Assembly (NCBI GenBank): GCA_963204745.1
Contig: CAUJHF010000047.1
Coordinates: 1 to 53,458 of the forward strand
Direction of reading: 5' to 3'
Source of the DNA: Pseudomonadota bacterium
GTDB lineage: Bacteria; Pseudomonadota; Gammaproteobacteria; Steroidobacterales; GCA-2729495
Length of the DNA: 53,458 nt
Shown piece by piece: positions 34,004 through 43,359 of this stretch (the stretch's first letter is position 1; every line of letters starts with the position of its first letter). Both the position numbers and the translations under genes were made by a program. Under the pieces are notes generated by a model. It was not told the DNA's origin and searched no databases. It was given only the letters and a program-made list of their open reading frames with translations.

Positions 34004-35017
34004 GTGAAAATAGACATCATTCTGGAACCCGATGTGACGCCGGCACGGATCGCTGATCTCGGCCTGCTGGCAGAAAGCCATGGCATCAACCGCATATGGG
34101 TGCAGAACTATTCCGCGGCGCGCGATTGTTTCATGAGTCTCGTGCCGCTTGCGCTGGCCTCCCGGCGCATCGGTATCGGCGTCATGGTGGTGAGCCCCTG
34201 GGAGATGCATCCGCTGAAGATGGCCAATGCCCTGCTGACGTTGAACGAGTACAGCAAGGGTCGCGCCGCGATCTGCGTTGGCGGTGGCGCCGAATGGAAC
34301 GGTGTCATGAGCATCCCGGTCACGCGTCGGGTGCGTGCGGTACGCGAGACCACCGAACTCCTGAAAAAAGCCTGCGGCGAACGGAAAGTGACCAACTACA
34401 AGGGCGAGATGTACAAGGCCAGCCACTTCTCGGCCGCATGGGCGGACGATGTGCCGCCGCTGATCTATACCGGCGCGGGCCAGGAGCAGATGATCCGCAT
34501 GAGCGCAACCCGGGCTGATGGCATTGTGCTCAGCGATGCGGTGCCGAAGTTTGCCGCGGCGGCGATGGGCTATGTCCGCGAGAGTCTGCCGGCCCGTGAG
34601 CCGTCTGTCGGGCCGTTCCGGGTCAGCAATTTCTGGGCCTGGCATGTCAAGGCCGACCGGGCGGCGGCGTTGAAAGAGGCGCGGCGGGAACTGATCATCC
34701 GCAGCTGGCTCAGTCCGCATCACATTGGCAGCTTCATGAGTGATGAAGACTGCAAGTACATCCAGGCGCACAAGGCCGCGTTTATCGCTGCCTGGCGCGA
34801 CCGTTCCGGGGAGATCAAGGGTGTTCCGCAGCGGATCATCGACGCCCTGATCGAGGGCATCACGACGACTGGCGACCCCGGCGAGATGGACCGGCACATC
34901 GCGCGGCTGTGCGAGTTCAGGGATGCCGGGCTCGACGAACTGGCCTTGCGGCTGCACGACGACCCCGCCGACGCCATTGCACTGATCGGTACGCACGTGG
35001 TGCCGGCAGTCCGCTAA
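34004..35017 (+). CDS. LLM-class (luciferase-like) flavin-dependent oxidoreductase
   Basis: A 337-residue TIM-barrel protein of the bacterial luciferase-like monooxygenase superfamily. Landmarks are IADLGLLAESHGINRIWVQN, PLALASRRIGIGVMVVSP, the block PLKMANALLTLNEYSKGRAAICVGGG and PPLIYTGAGQEQMIRMSA. The enzymes use reduced FMN or F420; nothing in the sequence decides, and F420 genes are not in the window. The GTG at 34004 is preceded by GGAG; the frame stays open to 33908 but this would run into the divergent SGNH promoter region. It stands alone: divergent from the SGNH gene and separated by 171 bases from the next RND operon. Substrate unknown. Confidence 0.88.
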   Translation: MKIDIILEPDVTPARIADLGLLAESHGINRIWVQNYSAARDCFMSLVPLALASRRIGIGVMVVSPWEMHPLKMANALLTLNEYSKGRAAICVGGGAEWNGVMSIPVTRRVRAVRETTELLKKACGERKVTNYKGEMYKASHFSAAWADDVPPLIYTGAGQEQMIRMSATRADGIVLSDAVPKFAAAAMGYVRESLPAREPSVGPFRVSNFWAWHVKADRAAALKEARRELIIRSWLSPHHIGSFMSDEDCKYIQAHKAAFIAAWRDRSGEIKGVPQRIIDALIEGITTTGDPGEMDRHIARLCEFRDAGLDELALRLHDDPADAIALIGTHVVPAVR

Positions 35018-35102
35018 CCGGCATCGAGGCATGCCGGCAGTCGGTCCGGTGTGCGCGATGTCCGGTGCCTGGCGGTCACCGCCGTCCGGCATGTGGAAGA
35101 TA

Positions 35103-35118
35103 GCGACAAATCTGTCGC
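35103..35118. promoter_or_regulatory. 16-bp inverted repeat upstream of the second RND operon
   Basis: GCGACAAATCTGTCGC is a perfect 6-bp dyad around a 4-base centre, 71 bases before the RND adaptor ATG at 35189 and 86 bases after the LLM gene stop. It could be an operator or part of a weak terminator; no T-run follows, which favours an operator. No regulator gene is adjacent. Confidence 0.35.
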
Positions 35119-35188
35119 CGATGTTCCGTATTCCGGTTTAAAATCCGGGCCTGTCTGGATTTGCGCCTGAACGCGGCACAGCTGAACC

Positions 35189-36367
35189 ATGCCTGTTTCA
35201 TTTCTCTCTGGCGTGATTGCGCCGGTGCGCCGGCTTGCGGCACGTCGTGGCGGTGTGCCGCTGCTTGTCCTGCTCGTCACGGCGGCACTCATCGCACTGC
35301 TGGTCGCAACGCGGCCCGGACTGGCGCCAGAACCGCATGCCGAGCGGGTCTGGCCGGTAAGATCGGTGGCGATCAGCCGCCAGACCCTGCGTCCACAGCT
35401 GGCCCTGTTCGGTGAAATCGTTGCCGGGCGGCGCAGCGAGCTGCGTGCACGGGTGGCCGGTCCGATTGCGCAGATCGGCAGAAATTTCCGCGAAGGCGGT
35501 CTCGTCGCAGCCGGTGAACTGTTGCTCGAAATCGATCCTTTTCACTACCGCACCGGGCTGGCCGAGCGTCGCGCGCAGCTGCGGGAGGCGGAGGTGCGCC
35601 TGGACCAGTTGCAGCGCGAGCATCGCCGGATCGAGGCGCTGTATGTTGATCACACGGTTTCCGAGCGCGACCGCGACAACGCCGAACTCGCCCTGAAGCA
35701 GCACGAGGCCATCGTCGAGCAGCGGCGTATCGATGTCGAACGTGCGGAGCGTGACCTTGCCGATACGCGTCTGCTTGCTCCGTATGCGGGCGTCGTCGGC
35801 GAGGTCAATGCGAACCTCGGCAAGCAGCTCGGTATCAATGACAAGGTGGCCGAGCTGACTGATACCGGTCAACTTGAGGTCCGCTTCTCGCTGTCGAATG
35901 CCGAGTACGGCCGTCTCAGGGGCAGCGGTGAGGAGCTCGTTGGACGTACCGTGACCGTGACCTGGAAGGTCGGTGATGGCGCTCCCGGATATCCGGCGAA
36001 GATCGCCCGCGTCGGCGCCGAGATCATTTCCACGACCGGTGGCGTGAACGTCTATGCGGTACTTGAAGACGGCCTGCACACGGATTTGCGGCCCGGCGCG
36101 TTCGTCTCGGTCAGTGTGCCGGACAGGGAATACGTCGATGTATTCATTGCGCCTGAAAGTGCGCTTTACGGCGATGACATGCTTTATGTGGTTGCCGACA
36201 GCCGGCTTGCCGCTCGCCGGATCGACCTGCTCGGTCATGACGGTGACCACATCATCTTCCGTTCCGCCGGCGAGCCGGCGCTTGCTGATGGCGACCGGGT
36301 GGTGACGACGCCGCTGCGTGAGGCCGGAGTCGGCGTAAAGGTCATCGAGCAGAAGGTCGCCGACTGA
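35189..36367 (+). CDS. RND efflux periplasmic adaptor (membrane fusion protein)
   Basis: A 392-residue HlyD/AcrA-type adaptor anchored by an N-terminal helix (VPLLVLLVTAALIALLVA, about 23-40), no lipobox. Then ELRARVAGPIAQIGRNFREG (lipoyl half), LLLEIDPFHYRTGLAE, a long coiled-coil hairpin of Arg/Glu/Leu (about 125-200, QREHRRIEALYVDHTVSERD), LLAPYAGVVGEVNANLG, a beta-barrel with EVRFSLSNAEYG, and a membrane-proximal end. It is 2 bases upstream of the RND pump gene. It resembles adaptors of the MexE/AcrA side more loosely than the first pair at 11884. Confidence 0.95.
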   Translation: MPVSFLSGVIAPVRRLAARRGGVPLLVLLVTAALIALLVATRPGLAPEPHAERVWPVRSVAISRQTLRPQLALFGEIVAGRRSELRARVAGPIAQIGRNFREGGLVAAGELLLEIDPFHYRTGLAERRAQLREAEVRLDQLQREHRRIEALYVDHTVSERDRDNAELALKQHEAIVEQRRIDVERAERDLADTRLLAPYAGVVGEVNANLGKQLGINDKVAELTDTGQLEVRFSLSNAEYGRLRGSGEELVGRTVTVTWKVGDGAPGYPAKIARVGAEIISTTGGVNVYAVLEDGLHTDLRPGAFVSVSVPDREYVDVFIAPESALYGDDMLYVVADSRLAARRIDLLGHDGDHIIFRSAGEPALADGDRVVTTPLREAGVGVKVIEQKVAD

Positions 36368-36369
36368 GC

Positions 36370-39300
36370 ATGGAAGAGCGCGGCCTGATCGCGATGTTTG
36401 TTCGCCATCCGGTGGCGGGCAATCTGCTGATGTGGGTGCTGATCCTGTTCGGCATATGGGGTGCCGGCGACATATCCCGCCAGGTACTGCCCAATTTCAC
36501 GATTGAAAAGATCCGCGTAACCGTGCAATGGCCCGGCGCCAGTCCGGAGGATATCGAGAGCAACGTCCTCGAGGCCATAGAGCCCGAGATCCGCTTCCTC
36601 GAAAAGGTCAGCCGCGTTGATTCGGTCGCTGCCGAGGGGCGTGCCGAGATCATCATCGACTTCGATAACGATGTGAATATCTCCAAGGCGCTGACCGATG
36701 TGCAGTCAGCGGTGTCACGGATCACGACCTTTCCGCAGGACATGGAGCAGCCGGTCGTTTCGCAGATCGTCAACAGCGACCTGGTGTGTCGCATCGAAGT
36801 GTCCGGTCCGTTTTCGGAGAATTCTCTCAAGCGTCATGCGCGGCGCATTCGCGATGACCTGCTCAACCTGGGGCAGTCTGAAGTCCGGATGATGGGCATG
36901 CGCAAGTCGGAAATCCATGTGGAGATTCCGGGCGACACCCTGCGCGCACTGGACCTGACAGTTGGCGATATCGCGACGCGCATCGCCGGCCTGAGCCTGG
37001 ACATGCCGGCGGGCAGCATCGAGAGCGGCAGCGTTTCGCGCCAGTTGCGCACCGAACATCTGGCCCGCTCGGCGCGCGAGCTCGCCGGTATCGAGGTGGT
37101 TTCGCGCAGCACGGGCGAAAAGCTCGCGTTGCGCGATATCGGCACGGTCAGCGAGGCTTTCGAAGAAGGCGGCGTGTCGCGCCGTACCGGCGACTACCAG
37201 TCCGTCGGCATGATCGTCATGCGTTCGCCCGGTGTCGACTCCGTGGAATCGCAGAAGGTGATCGCTGCCTACATCGATGAGATCCGGACCGAACTGCCGC
37301 CTACGCTGAAAGTCGACATGTATGACGTGTTTGCCGACCAGGCGACGCAGCGCGTGAGGATGGTTATCGAGAACGGCCTGCAGGGCGTCGTGTTCGTGTT
37401 GCTGATCCTGTTTCTGTTCATGAACGCACGCATTGCGTGGTGGGTCGCCTGGGGCATACCGGTGTCGGTACTGGCGACGCTGGGCGCGATGGCAGCGTTG
37501 GGGTTTACGCTCAACCTGATCAGCATGTTTGCCATCCTGATGGCGATCGGCATCATCGTTGACGACGCCATTGTCGTGGCGGAAAGCGCTGAAGTACTGC
37601 ATCGGCGGGGTAGCAGTCCGGACGAGGCAGTGATGTCCGCGGTCAAACGCATGGCACCGGCCGTGATCGCGGCCGGCCTGACGACCATCGTGGGCTTCAT
37701 GCCGGTGCTTGCCATCGGTGCGACGGTCGGCAAGATCATCCGTGAACTGCCGCTGACGGTCTGTCTGGCCGTGGCTTTCAGCCTGATCGAGTGTCTGTTT
37801 GTCCTGCCGATGCATCTCAGGCATGCGCTGATCCGGCTCGACAAGCAGGGTGGCGTGAATGTGAATCCCTTCAGTGCCAGCCTGGCGCGGCCCGGCCGTG
37901 GAATCGGGCGCTGGCCGGCGCTGGCGGGCTACCGCCTGGTCGAGGCGCGTGAAGGGTTTCTGGTCCGCTTCCGTGCATTTCGTGAAGGACGTTTTGCCCG
38001 TTTTACGGCGCAGTGTTACCGGCATCGTTACAGCACGGTGCTTGCGACCGTTTGCACACTGATCCTTACCGTCGCGATGTTTGCTACCGGCCGGGTGGGG
38101 TTCGAGTTTTTTGCCTCACCGGAGACCGACCTGTTTTTCGGCAATTTCTCCTTTACGCCCGGCACGCCGCGTGAAGAGACGGCAAAGATGGTCGAAGAGA
38201 TGGGTCGGGCTGCGCGCGCGGCGGAGGCGAAGCTGACCGGTGGCCAGGGCGGGCTGATTCGCTACCAGGTTGGCAGCATAGGCACCACCGAATCGCGGCC
38301 GGGAGAGGCGATACAGACCGGTGATCATGCGGGTGGCTATACGGTAGAGCTGATTTCCGGTGATCTGCGCGACGTACACAATGCCGAGTTCATCCGTGCC
38401 TGGCGTGAGGAAGTTGAGCTGCGGCCCGGCGTGGAACGGCTGAGCGTCATTGACCTCAGCGCCGGCGGGCCCCCTGGGCGTGACCTGGATATGCGCCTGT
38501 CCGGGGCGCCCTTGCGCGTGCTCAAGGCCGCGGCCGTCGATCTGCAGGAGCGGGTTGCCGATGTGCCCGGCATGGATTCAGTCGCCGACAACCTGCCGTG
38601 GGGCAAGCAGGAACTCGTGCTGGCACTCACGCCTGGCGGCCGTGCGATGGGTTTCACCACGCAGGATGTCGCCCGACAGGTGCGCGATGCCTTTGAGGGG
38701 GCGATTGCGAAGCGCTTTCCCCGCGACCAGGAAGAGGTCATCGTGCGCGTCAAGCTGGCCCGCACCGGGAACAGCGCGGACACCATTCGCGACCTCTATC
38801 TGCGCGCACCGGACGGTTCGGAAGTGCCACTGCCCGAGGTCGTGGATCTCAAGTCGCGGGTTGGTTTTTCGGAGATCCGTCGCGAGGACGGGCTGCGCCA
38901 GGTCGCAGTGTCCGCCGATGTGGACTATGACGTAACGACCACGAATGAAGTCACCGCACTGCTCAGGGCATCGGTGCTGCCGGAACTGATGCGCAAGTAT
39001 GGCGTGCATGTCGAGTTCAAGGGCAAGGCGGAGGAGCAGGCGCGCGCACTCGGCGAATTCCGTACGGCGCTGATGCTGGCCCTGTCCGGCATCTACATCA
39101 TTCTCGCCTGGGTGTTTTCGAGTTACACGCGACCGCTGGTGGTCATGGCGATCATTCCCTTCGGACTGGTCGGTGCCGTCTTCGGCCACTGGGTGATGGG
39201 CTACAACATCAATATGCTGAGCCTGCAGGCACTGCTTGGCCTGTCCGGCGTGCTGGTAAACGATTCGATCGTGCTGCTGCAGACTACCGAACAGTACCGT

Positions 39301-39585
39301 GCCGGTGGTGCGGTGTTTTCCGATGCCGTGATGCAGGCAGTCCGTGACCGTCTGCGTCCGGTGATTCTGACTACCGGCACGACCATCGGTGGTGTGGTCA
39401 GCCTGTTGTTTGAAGGCAGTCTTCAGGCGCAGCTGGTACAGCCGATCGCCGTGACGCTGATCTTTGGCCTGCTGTTCTCGCCGTTTCTCGTCTTCCTGTT
39501 CGTTCCGGCGATGCTCGGCATCGGCGAGGATCTGCGCCGGTGGCGACGGGGCGACAGGGAGCCTGAAGCTGCGCCAGCCGGCTAG
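36370..39585 (+). CDS. RND efflux pump inner-membrane permease
   Basis: A 1071-residue RND transporter with the usual twelve helices and two periplasmic porter loops. It starts with VRHPVAGNLLMWVLILFGIWG, then QVLPNFTIEKIRVTVQWPGAS and ASPEDIESNVLEAIEPEI. Helix 4 reads GIIVDDAIVVAE with both proton-relay Asp residues (398 and 399) present, unlike the first pump of the window. Helix 10 reads SGVLVNDSIVLLQ. It lies 2 bases behind its adaptor. No outer-membrane factor is nearby, so it may share a TolC-like channel encoded elsewhere. Its stop codon shares a CTAG with the stop of the convergent cytochrome b561 gene. Confidence 0.95.
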   Translation: MEERGLIAMFVRHPVAGNLLMWVLILFGIWGAGDISRQVLPNFTIEKIRVTVQWPGASPEDIESNVLEAIEPEIRFLEKVSRVDSVAAEGRAEIIIDFDNDVNISKALTDVQSAVSRITTFPQDMEQPVVSQIVNSDLVCRIEVSGPFSENSLKRHARRIRDDLLNLGQSEVRMMGMRKSEIHVEIPGDTLRALDLTVGDIATRIAGLSLDMPAGSIESGSVSRQLRTEHLARSARELAGIEVVSRSTGEKLALRDIGTVSEAFEEGGVSRRTGDYQSVGMIVMRSPGVDSVESQKVIAAYIDEIRTELPPTLKVDMYDVFADQATQRVRMVIENGLQGVVFVLLILFLFMNARIAWWVAWGIPVSVLATLGAMAALGFTLNLISMFAILMAIGIIVDDAIVVAESAEVLHRRGSSPDEAVMSAVKRMAPAVIAAGLTTIVGFMPVLAIGATVGKIIRELPLTVCLAVAFSLIECLFVLPMHLRHALIRLDKQGGVNVNPFSASLARPGRGIGRWPALAGYRLVEAREGFLVRFRAFREGRFARFTAQCYRHRYSTVLATVCTLILTVAMFATGRVGFEFFASPETDLFFGNFSFTPGTPREETAKMVEEMGRAARAAEAKLTGGQGGLIRYQVGSIGTTESRPGEAIQTGDHAGGYTVELISGDLRDVHNAEFIRAWREEVELRPGVERLSVIDLSAGGPPGRDLDMRLSGAPLRVLKAAAVDLQERVADVPGMDSVADNLPWGKQELVLALTPGGRAMGFTTQDVARQVRDAFEGAIAKRFPRDQEEVIVRVKLARTGNSADTIRDLYLRAPDGSEVPLPEVVDLKSRVGFSEIRREDGLRQVAVSADVDYDVTTTNEVTALLRASVLPELMRKYGVHVEFKGKAEEQARALGEFRTALMLALSGIYIILAWVFSSYTRPLVVMAIIPFGLVGAVFGHWVMGYNINMLSLQALLGLSGVLVNDSIVLLQTTEQYRAGGAVFSDAVMQAVRDRLRPVILTTGTTIGGVVSLLFEGSLQAQLVQPIAVTLIFGLLFSPFLVFLFVPAMLGIGEDLRRWRRGDREPEAAPAG

Positions 39586-40163
39586 CCGCGCCACATGCGC
39601 GACAGCGCGCCATCGTGCCGGATGTACTCGTGCCAGAGCGCTGCCGATATGTGCAGCAGCAGGATCGCGGCACCGGCCTTCCAGCAGCTTTCATGGATTT
39701 CGCCAAACAGGTCGCTGGTAAAAGGCGAACCAGGCGCAGCTTGCGGCACGATGCGAAACACATTGTCCCAGCCGAAGAAGTAGATCGGAAAGTCACCCGT
39801 CCAGGCCGAGAGCGCGGCCCAGCCGCTGAGCGGAAAGATGAACAGCAGCGCATAGAGCGCGACATGCGTCGCACGGGCGACGAAGCGCTGCCAGGCGACG
39901 AGTGCGCCAGGCAGCGCCGGTGACGGATTGCCGAGCCGCCATGACAATCGCAGCATGACGAGAATCAGGATCAGAAAGCCGTTGGTGTTGTGCGCCCGCG
40001 AGAGTTTCATCACCAGCGCCGGATCGCCGTGTCCGGCTTGCCAGGCATCGTAGGCATCGACCATCAAAAAGCCGAGCGGCAGCTGTACGAGGATCATGGC
40101 AGCGATCAGCCAGTGCAGGCTGCGTGTGACAAGTCCCCAGCGGGCCGGTGTATTGCCGAGCAT
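39582..40163 (-). CDS. Cytochrome b561-family membrane protein
   Basis: A 193-residue four-helix di-heme cytochrome b of the bacterial b561 type, moving electrons between quinol and periplasmic acceptors in the inner membrane. Four likely heme histidines are visible: SLHWLIA (helix 1), SRAHNTNGF (helix 2), ATHVALYALL (helix 3) and LLHISAALWHEYI (helix 4). ATG 40163 (MLGNTPARWG) is chosen; the frame stays open to 40274 but overlaps the upstream permease. It starts 10 bases after the permease stop, so it is the last gene of the five-gene leftward operon, an odd partner for an ABC exporter. Confidence 0.92.
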   Translation of the reverse strand: MLGNTPARWGLVTRSLHWLIAAMILVQLPLGFLMVDAYDAWQAGHGDPALVMKLSRAHNTNGFLILILVMLRLSWRLGNPSPALPGALVAWQRFVARATHVALYALLFIFPLSGWAALSAWTGDFPIYFFGWDNVFRIVPQAAPGSPFTSDLFGEIHESCWKAGAAILLLHISAALWHEYIRHDGALSRMWRG

Positions 40164-40173
40164 GGTCGGGCGC

Positions 40174-41382
40174 TTACTCGTAGCGCAGTGCCTCAATCGG
40201 ATCGAGGCGTGCGGCCTTGCGCGCCGGCCAGATACCGAAGAACAGGCCGACGGTCGCACTGAAGCCGAAAGCAAGTGCGACCGCGAGTGGCGAGACCTGC
40301 GTGTTCCAGCCGACGAACTTTGCCAGCAGTGCGGCGATGCCGCTGCCGAGCAAAATGCCGGCCAGGCCGCCGAGCATGCACAGCACCATCGCCTCGATGA
40401 TGAACTGCAACATGATGTTGCGTCGGCTGGCTCCCAGCGCCTTGCGTATGCCGATCTCGCGGGTGCGCTCGGTGACCGTCACCAGCATGATGTTCATGAT
40501 GCCGATGCCGCCGACCACCAGACTGATGCTGGCGATGCCAGCCAGCAGAATCGCGAAGATGTTGGCTGCTGCTTCCCGCACGTTGAAAAACTCGCGCGGG
40601 TCGGCAATGCTGAAGTCGTTGTCCTTGCCGGGCAGGATCTGGTGTTCACGCCGCATCACGCGCTCGATCTCGACGATGGCCCGTTCCACACTCACGCCCG
40701 GCGCCATCTGTGCGCTGATCGAATCGAGTTGGTCGGTGCCGAACACCCGGTAGCGGGCGGTATAGAAAGGAATCCAGAGCTGCTCGTCCACATTGCGAAA
40801 GCCGCTGGCACCTTTTTCAGCCAGCACACCGACAACCGTGAAAGCCAGACCCTTGACGTAGATTGTCTGGCCGACGATTGCGCTTTCGGTGCTGCCGAGC
40901 TTGGCTGGCACCGATGCGCCAATTACGGCGACGGTGCGGCGGTTTGCATCATCGGCATTGCTGAACAGGCGACCGGAGGACAGGGTGTAGCCCTGTACGT
41001 TGGAAAAATTGGCGCTCACCCCGACCACGCGCAGGTTTTCATTGCGATTGCCGAGCTTGATCTGTGGCTGACCGCCGATTTCCGGTACCACGGCGCGCAC
41101 TGAGGGTGCGTCGCTGGCGATGGCCGCCGCATCCTCGATGGTGAGCTTTGCGCCGCTCTGGGCGACGCCCATGCGCATGAAACTGCCGGCACGAACGCTG
41201 AGCACGCTGGCGCCAAGCGCATCAATCTGCGCATCGACGGCAGCTTTCGCGCCGGAGCCGATGGCGATCATGGTGATGACAGAGGCCACGCCGATGATGA
41301 TGCCGAGCATGGTCAGAAAGGCACGGAACAGATTGGCGCGTACCGATTGCAGGGCCACCAGAATCATTTCGGCGATCAGCAT
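40174..41382 (-). CDS. MacB-like ABC transporter permease
   Basis: A 402-residue membrane protein with the FtsX/MacB layout: a first helix (NLFRAFLTMLGIIIGVASVITMIAI), a large periplasmic MacB_PCD domain (about 50-270), and three C-terminal helices, with the family-specific VVGGIGIMNIMLVTVTERTREIGIRKALGA block before helix 2. GGAG precedes the ATG. In E. coli the ATPase and permease are one protein; here they are separate, as in many relatives. It powers export by mechanotransmission with the adaptor next to it. Substrate could be a lipopeptide, siderophore or macrolide; unknown. Confidence 0.94.
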   Translation of the reverse strand: MLIAEMILVALQSVRANLFRAFLTMLGIIIGVASVITMIAIGSGAKAAVDAQIDALGASVLSVRAGSFMRMGVAQSGAKLTIEDAAAIASDAPSVRAVVPEIGGQPQIKLGNRNENLRVVGVSANFSNVQGYTLSSGRLFSNADDANRRTVAVIGASVPAKLGSTESAIVGQTIYVKGLAFTVVGVLAEKGASGFRNVDEQLWIPFYTARYRVFGTDQLDSISAQMAPGVSVERAIVEIERVMRREHQILPGKDNDFSIADPREFFNVREAAANIFAILLAGIASISLVVGGIGIMNIMLVTVTERTREIGIRKALGASRRNIMLQFIIEAMVLCMLGGLAGILLGSGIAALLAKFVGWNTQVSPLAVALAFGFSATVGLFFGIWPARKAARLDPIEALRYE

Positions 41383-41386
41383 GGGC

Positions 41387-42646
41387 TCACTCCTTCTTTG
41401 TGTCGCTCATGCCGGGCATGCCGGTGAAACTGCGCATCCGTTGCTGGAACCGCTGCTGCGTCTCAACCAGACCGGAACTCGGCAGCATGTAAACCTTCTC
41501 TGATTCGTTCAGTCCGGCGAGTATCTCGCTGTAATCCAGATCGGTGATGCCGGTGAGTACCTCGACGGCAACCGGTTTGCCCTCACGCTCGACAAAGACC
41601 CAGTAGTGATTGCGGAACTGATAGCCGCCAGCCGTACCGTCGGCGGGATCAGCCCCGGCCTGGGCGGGCAGGGCGTTGTTCTTCAGCTGTTCTCGCGCGG
41701 TTGCTTCGTCGAGGCCAACCAGGCTTGCCGAGGTGGCCAGATCGCGGTTTGTACGCAGCGCGTTGGTCGGGATGGCCAGTACGCCTGTGCGCTCCGTGAT
41801 CAGGATCGAGACGTCCGCGTTCATGCCCGGCTTGAGCAGGCCGCTGTCATTGTTGAGCACGATGCGTACGGCAAAGGTAGTCACCGTCTGGTCAGCACTG
41901 GCCTGGGGTTCGATCTTGAGTACCTCGCCCTTGAACGGCTGGTTCGGAAACGCGCTTACTGTCACCACCACCGTCTGTCCCGGGCTGATCTTGCCGATAT
42001 CCGTTTCGTCGACCAGCGCACGGACCTGGACGCTGCTCAGATCGGCCATCTTGAGTAACAGCGTGCCGCCACCGACATCCATGATGGGTGAGGAGATCAC
42101 CTGGCCTTCTTCGACCAGCCTCTCGATGATCGTGCCGGTGATCGGGGCGCGCAGGTCGGTGTCGTCGAGCTGTATCCGCGCGGTTTCCACGGCTACATCC
42201 GCGCGCACGACGTCAGCTTTCGCGTTCGCCAGTTCCAGCTGTGACTGCTCGTACTCGACCTCGTTGAGAATCTTTTCTTCCAGCAGTCGTGCCGAGCGCT
42301 TGTTCTGGGCCCCGGCAATCGAGCGACGTGCCTTGGCGGCCTCCAGCTGGGCCTGAGCCTGGGCCAGGGAGTTGCTCGGATTGCGTTTGTCGATCTGTAC
42401 GAGCAGTGTGCCGGCCTCCACGAGCTGGCCGGTCTCTGCCTTGAGATCGAGGATCTGGCCTGAAGCCTTGGATTTCAGTTCCACGGTGAGGGCGGGCTCA
42501 ATCTGCCCGGCCGCTTCAACGGCCACTCGTATGTCGCGCTTGCTGGCCGCTGCGGTCTCATAGGTGGTCTGCGTCCGGTCTGCCGGGCGTCCGCAGGCGG
42601 CCAACAGGACGATGATCAGGGCCAATGGCCAGAACTTCTGCTTCAT
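41387..42646 (-). CDS. MacA-like periplasmic adaptor lipoprotein
   Basis: A 419-residue HlyD-family adaptor. The N-terminus is a lipoprotein signal, [14 protein letters not shown], with lipobox LAAC and Cys18 as the acylated residue, unlike the helix-anchored RND adaptors in this window. Then lipoyl half [23 protein letters not shown], a coiled-coil hairpin at about 85-150, [19 protein letters not shown], a beta-barrel and a C-terminal MP domain ending in a Met/Gln-rich tail. It overlaps the ATPase gene by four bases (ATGA) and the permease follows 4 bases later, so the three form one exporter. Confidence 0.93.
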   Translation of the reverse strand: MKQKFWPLALIIVLLAACGRPADRTQTTYETAAASKRDIRVAVEAAGQIEPALTVELKSKASGQILDLKAETGQLVEAGTLLVQIDKRNPSNSLAQAQAQLEAAKARRSIAGAQNKRSARLLEEKILNEVEYEQSQLELANAKADVVRADVAVETARIQLDDTDLRAPITGTIIERLVEEGQVISSPIMDVGGGTLLLKMADLSSVQVRALVDETDIGKISPGQTVVVTVSAFPNQPFKGEVLKIEPQASADQTVTTFAVRIVLNNDSGLLKPGMNADVSILITERTGVLAIPTNALRTNRDLATSASLVGLDEATAREQLKNNALPAQAGADPADGTAGGYQFRNHYWVFVEREGKPVAVEVLTGITDLDYSEILAGLNESEKVYMLPSSGLVETQQRFQQRMRSFTGMPGMSDTKKE

Positions 42647-43359
42647 GAGGAACCTTCTTGCCGGTTGATGGTGTCCGATTCAATCTGCCCGTCGAGCAGG
42701 CGGATTGTGCGGTGGGCGTTGTTGGCCACGTCGCTGTCGTGCGTGACCATGACGATCGTGTTGCCGGCAGCATGCAGCCCGGCAAACAGTTCGAGGATAT
42801 CGTGCGCGGTGATTGAATCCAGGTTGCCGGTCGGCTCATCTGCCAGCAACAGGCTCGGCCGCGTCACCAGCGCACGGGCCACCGCGACGCGCTGGCGCTG
42901 GCCGCCGGACAGCTCGGACGGCCGGTGCCGGATACGTTCCTGCAGGCCGACCTGTTCGAGCGCGAGTTTCGCCCGCTCGATCCGTTCGCGGCGCGAAACG
43001 CCGGCATAGATCAGCGGCAGTTCGACATTGTGCAGGGCATCGGCACGTGCCAGCAGGTTGAAAGTCTGGAAAACGAAGCCGATCTCGCGGTTGCGCAGGG
43101 TGGCGAGTTGCGAGTCATGCAGGTTGGAAACCAGGTGACCGTTCAGCCAGTACTCGCCACCGTCGGGGCGATCCAGGCAGCCGATGATGTTCATCAGTGT
43201 GGACTTGCCGGAACCGGAAGGTCCCATGATGGCAACGTACTCACCGCGCCTTATGGTGATGTCCACGCCGCGCAGTGCCCGGATTACCGTATCGCCCATC
43301 GGAAAACTGCGTTCCAGATGACGTATCAGGATGACCTCGTCGGCGGTGGGTGTACTCAT
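42643..43359 (-). CDS. ABC transporter ATP-binding protein (MacB/LolD type)
   Basis: A 238-residue ATPase. Walker [17 protein letters not shown]-loop FVFQTFNLL, signature [15 protein letters not shown], Walker [15 protein letters not shown] and the switch His in [11 protein letters not shown] are all intact. The N-terminal region ([20 protein letters not shown]) matches the MacB/LolD class. ATG at 43359 is chosen (MSTPTADEV); the frame is open to 43440 but that would overlap the flavoprotein gene. Its start overlaps the stop of the upstream gene by four bases and its end overlaps the adaptor start, so it is co-translated with both. Confidence 0.96.
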   Translation of the reverse strand: MSTPTADEVILIRHLERSFPMGDTVIRALRGVDITIRRGEYVAIMGPSGSGKSTLMNIIGCLDRPDGGEYWLNGHLVSNLHDSQLATLRNREIGFVFQTFNLLARADALHNVELPLIYAGVSRRERIERAKLALEQVGLQERIRHRPSELSGGQRQRVAVARALVTRPSLLLADEPTGNLDSITAHDILELFAGLHAAGNTIVMVTHDSDVANNAHRTIRLLDGQIESDTINRQEGSS

